A DNA stretch of 11,078 nt, from the NCBI GenBank assembly GCA_004325065.1, contig PITI01000545.1, forward strand, positions 1 to 11,078, read 5' to 3'. This document shows, piece by piece, positions 8,123-11,078 of the stretch. The stretch's first letter is position 1. The number at the start of each line of letters is the position of its first letter. The notes beneath the pieces were generated by a model. It had not been told where the DNA came from. It saw only the letters and a list, made by a program, of their open reading frames with translations, and ran no database searches. The translations under genes and the position numbers were made by a program. Source of the stretch: Hamiltosporidium magnivora (Eukaryota > Microsporidia > Dubosqiidae).

Positions 8123-9440
8123 TTATGAATTATCTAAAACTAATAGACCATAAACATGTTAATTATACTATAAATTAAGGTTTTGTGTCAAGATGAGAAA
8201 GAATAATGGCTTAGATATATATGTAGGTAATTCGTTTTTTTATATAAGATAGAACTTAATTATGCTTTTTTTGAGAATCGGTAATATATCATAAAATTTT
8301 TTCATGACTGAAAATTCTAAACTCATCGTTTAAATTATTTTTATCAAATAGCTCACAAAATTTTGCAAAACTCTTTATGGAATTTTAAAAGTGAGTTTTT
8401 AAAAAAAGTAGGATAGCTACTTTGTTTACTGGGACCTTAAACATTTGACCTTAAAATTATGACACTTAAGGTTTGAGAGCAGACCGATCATTAAAATTCG
8501 CACCACTATAATTTAAAAGATGAAGGTATAAACAAAGTCTTTTACATAAAATAAAGCAAAAGGTTTTTAAAAAATACCAATACGAGCCGATATAGCCTTT
8601 ACATGGATTAAAACATAAGTATTTAAAATTATTTTTCCATACTGAGCATCAAATAATTTTTGGAATAAAAAACTATGTCAGATGCCTATGAATTCATTGA
8701 GTCTACTTAGTTGATAAATCTCAAAATAGCAAAGTTTTTTCATTGAATTTCAGAAAAATATTTAGGCAAAAATACAGGGATAGAAAATCGAAATAAAAAA
8801 AGTCTGCTATATGAGTAACAATAGCTTGATTATTAATTTTGCGTAAAAGCCCTTGAACTCTATATTTAATCTATGTATGGATATATTGAGCCGATATCTT
8901 TTGAAAATACACGAAGATGCATTACGTTTGAATCTGTCCGCATATTTATTGGAACCCATATTTTTATGCTAACATGCTCTTTTCAGTTAAGTTGCAATTG
9001 ATTTTATCTTTTAAAAGATAGTTTAAGGAACTCCAAAGTGTTGTGTACTTTCAATTCAAAAAATAGTCGCCCACAAATAGCACATTTTGCAAATGTTCTG
9101 GCCGTTTTTAAAAACAGTTAGTTATACAAACAACTTTATAAAAAGAGAAGGTTGCACTCCGAGATTTTTACTTTGAAGGGATATAAATGAAACAAATGTA
9201 AAGAATTTAAAGGCGATATGACCAGCAACTAAATGCAAAAATTTATTTCGAACAGTTATCCAAATATGATGTGTAAATTAGATTATCTAGGAGTAATTCA
9301 ACTTAATTAGTCGTCGATACACAGAATAGGTAATATAGTACTATAATGGTGACAAAATAAGCTATATAAGACAGAAACCCAAAACAAGCATATATCATTA
9401 ATACCCGAACCGAAAAGATGCTCTTAATGGGAGATTGACA
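8123..9440. other. Stretch without a recognisable gene
   Basis: Mostly background composition, with modestly G+C-richer patches around 8400-8520 and 8880-9180. I saw no frame above about 40 codons with a usable start, no tRNA-like structure and no repeat array. A 16-bp perfect palindrome near 9005 is listed separately. Confidence 0.45.
9005..9020. other. 16-bp perfect palindrome TATCTTTTAAAAGATA
   Basis: The sequence equals its own reverse complement. Two-fold symmetric sites of this length can bind dimeric regulators, but about one such palindrome is expected by chance in a window of this length and composition, and no gene starts nearby. Confidence 0.2.
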
Positions 9441-9584
9441 ATGCAATTATATCTGTTTCCAGTCGCAGGCTATCGGAAAGGTAGTGGTACTTTAAGCAGT
9501 GAACAAGAAATTAGAAAGTGGATACCAGTGACAACACTGTTATTACACATTTTAAAGGCATATGTTTTTAAAAATAAAAGATAA
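9441..9584 (+). CDS. Small ORF of 47 codons with a ribosome-binding-like leader, unknown
   Basis: ATG at 9441 to TAA at 9582. GGGAGA at 9429-9434 ends six bases before the ATG, a good position and sequence for a Shine-Dalgarno site if this DNA is bacterial. The frame is open upstream of the ATG back to a TAA, about 60 codons in total. The predicted peptide starts MQLYLFPVAG, continues with a Gly/Ser-rich and charged middle, and ends in a short hydrophobic stretch and a basic tail. I see no known domain. It lies in the A-rich part of the window, with local G+C higher than the background. The leader match is short and the frame is within chance length, and if the organism is eukaryotic the leader means nothing. 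Confidence 0.15.
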   Translation: MQLYLFPVAGYRKGSGTLSSEQEIRKWIPVTTLLLHILKAYVFKNKR

Positions 9585-10043
9585 CCGGTGGTAACACTCA
9601 AAACCGTAGGAAAAGAAAATTATAAATGCTCTAGGTAATAAGCATGAGCGCATTAAGGTCACAAAAAATGATTTCTTAAAGAAAACAACAAGCCTGCGAA
9701 AGGCATAAGCTTTGTTTTATCATGGTTACAAATGAAATTATGAGAACTGAAATTTATTTTAACCCGTAAATACAGGAAACATATTAAATTATACAAAGGA
9801 CTCAAAAATTCTGATAAATAATCATTTACACGCTATTATGAGTAGTTGAGTATTTCATACAATTCTCATAAATAATTACAATTTAAACATAGAAAATATA
9901 TCGTGATGAGCATTTCAAAAAAATGTTAAAATTAGATCGTAAAATAAAAGTTGTTACCAGAAACAAATCCAATTTCGAACCGCGAATAATAGACTGGATA
10001 TATTGATTCAGAATAGTAGAAAACAATTATAAGACACTACTTG

Positions 10044-10094
10044 GGTTTTAAATTACTTTAAATCATTCTTTTGGTATTCTCAAGGTTTTAAATT
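10044..10094 (+). repeat. 11-bp direct repeat pair (GGTTTTAAATT)
   Basis: Exact copies lie at 10044-10054 and 10084-10094, a 40-bp period. There is no further copy nearby. The word is AT-rich and could recur by chance. Confidence 0.3.
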
Positions 10095-10137
10095 TCAGCA
10101 AGGGTTCTTCTTGGCTAATTATAGTAGTCTTGTTATA

Positions 10138-10150
10138 ATTTTAGGGGGTA
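10138..10150 (-). repeat. 13-bp inverted repeat, right copy
   Basis: On the + strand this reads ATTTTAGGGGGTA, the exact reverse complement of 2994-3006. It overlaps the hairpin at 10143-10160. A single TTTTAGGG word also resembles some telomeric repeats, but one copy is not a telomere. Confidence 0.35.
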
Positions 10151-10160
10151 TTTACCCCTT
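10143..10160. other. G/C-rich hairpin in AT-rich surroundings
   Basis: GGGGT at 10045+100 to 10149 (that is, 10145-10149) pairs with ACCCC at 10154-10158 around the loop ATTT. The stem extends by one G-T and one A-T pair to seven pairs (10143-10160). No T-run follows on either strand, so it is not a canonical rho-independent terminator. It is the most stable short stem I noticed in the window. Confidence 0.35.
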
Positions 10161-11078
10161 GGGAGATAAGTTGGAACGATATTGTTTGAAAGATCATAAT
10201 ATTTATCATATGTGCTTATATTAACATAAGAATAAAGGCATATATACAATCTATAGTACTTTTCTAAATTCTATAGACTATTTTTTTTAACCAAGAACCT
10301 AAAGAAAAATAAAGTGGATAGAAGCTGACAAAAAGGCATCATTTTTTATTAAAAAAACCATGAAAACCAACTAACTTAGGTCTCTTTTGGCAACAATAAT
10401 TACGGTGGAAGAGGATGTAAACTACTAAAGATAAAAAAAATCGAAATTTTACTATTTTTGAGAGAAATGTCACAAAAATCATGTAAAAATCTCAGACTCA
10501 ATTCAAATATGTGAGAGTGTAATAAAGCTTCAAAATTTGTTGATTTAATCTAATAAAATACAATAGAACACAACTTACCCAACAAAAAAATAACTTTTAA
10601 CACCGTATCTCTTCTTGCCGACAAAGATAAATTTGAAAATAAAATCAAAATTCAAAAATTTTAATATTACTTGTTATTTCCCTTTCGTTCAAATAATTTA
10701 AAAAGATTTTACATGCTATTCATGAATATAGAAAAAAAATATACTCAAAATGAACGAAAAAAATATATTCGGAATTTATAAACATATTTTTTTTGCAAAA
10801 GGAATTAAAAGCTACAAAAATCTGCAATTTAAAATAATCTTTTTGCTCCATAGCCATATTTTATAACCTTTGATCAATTTTATGTGTATCTAGGCGTTTT
10901 AAACACATGTTTTTTGTATTATAGATCCAATTTATGTCTTAAAATACATTTAATTTGAAATTCAGTGAATATTTAGTACGATACATAGAAATATTGGATA
11001 AAATATTTTGATTTCTAGCAGAAAAGTGTAATATATCTTACGTTCACAATTACCATTTGGGATCTATAATAACGACCA

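Larger units (their letters stand above)
9585..11078. other. A-rich then AT-rich stretch, no intact gene
   Basis: Immediately after 9584 the + strand remains A-rich to about 9980 and several short + frames look open. One + frame continues from about 9625 to 10224 with roughly nine or ten stops in 200 codons, below my rough expectation of about 16. Its last part, 10033-10221, is open for 63 codons but has no ATG until the fourth-last codon. From 10224 to 10735 the same phase carries about as many stops as chance predicts. Beyond 10735 nothing stands out. No RNA gene or mobile element was found. Confidence 0.45.

Noticed and set aside
10138..10150. Telomere-like word TTTTAGGG.
   Set aside because: Only a single unit is present; telomeres need tandem copies.
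10143..10160. Rho-independent terminator.
   Set aside because: The stem is adequate but no T-run follows on either strand.

Overview
This window is about 11 kb of very AT-rich DNA, roughly one quarter G+C by eye. It contains no gene that I can recognise with confidence. I found no tRNA, rRNA, CRISPR array, insertion sequence, long terminal repeat or transposase, and no reading frame that matches a protein family I know. The longest ATG/GTG-initiated frame is 91 codons, and the longest stop-free run I found without a usable start is 82 codons. At this base composition stops make up roughly 8-10% of random codons, so one or a few runs of 60-90 codons are expected by chance across six frames of 11 kb. 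Every coding call below is therefore low confidence.

Organism: undetermined. A bacterial genome of normal coding density would not leave 11 kb empty. The window fits either the gene-poor DNA of an AT-rich eukaryote (for example a microsporidian with expanded intergenic DNA, another fungus, a protist or an insect) or a heavily eroded intracellular symbiont. CpG is not obviously depleted: I hand-counted about 14 in the first kilobase, where about 10 would be expected from base content. This argues mildly against a heavily CpG-methylated genome. A and T homopolymer runs of six or more are commoner than independent draws would give, as in natural AT-rich DNA.

Layout. Positions 1-2000 are T-rich on the + strand, so the minus strand is purine-rich, and a patchwork of open stretches lies on the minus strand; the last of them runs off the left edge. 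Positions 2040-3400 are relatively G+C-richer and hold the 91-codon frame. Positions 3600-4260 are the most AT-rich part. Positions 4266-4675 hold two abutting minus-strand open frames that look like one frame-broken ORF. Positions 5100-6000 are G+C-richer again, with one + frame interrupted by only three stops in 147 codons. Positions 7825-8122 hold two overlapping + frames compatible with one frameshifted small gene. Positions 9230-9980 are A-rich, with one 47-codon ORF preceded by a purine-rich ribosome-binding-like sequence. The only C5 run and the only G5 run I saw lie at the centre of a 13-bp inverted repeat, 7.1 kb apart.

No functional system can be assembled from these pieces. The best single reading is noncoding DNA, possibly with a few strongly eroded gene remnants.
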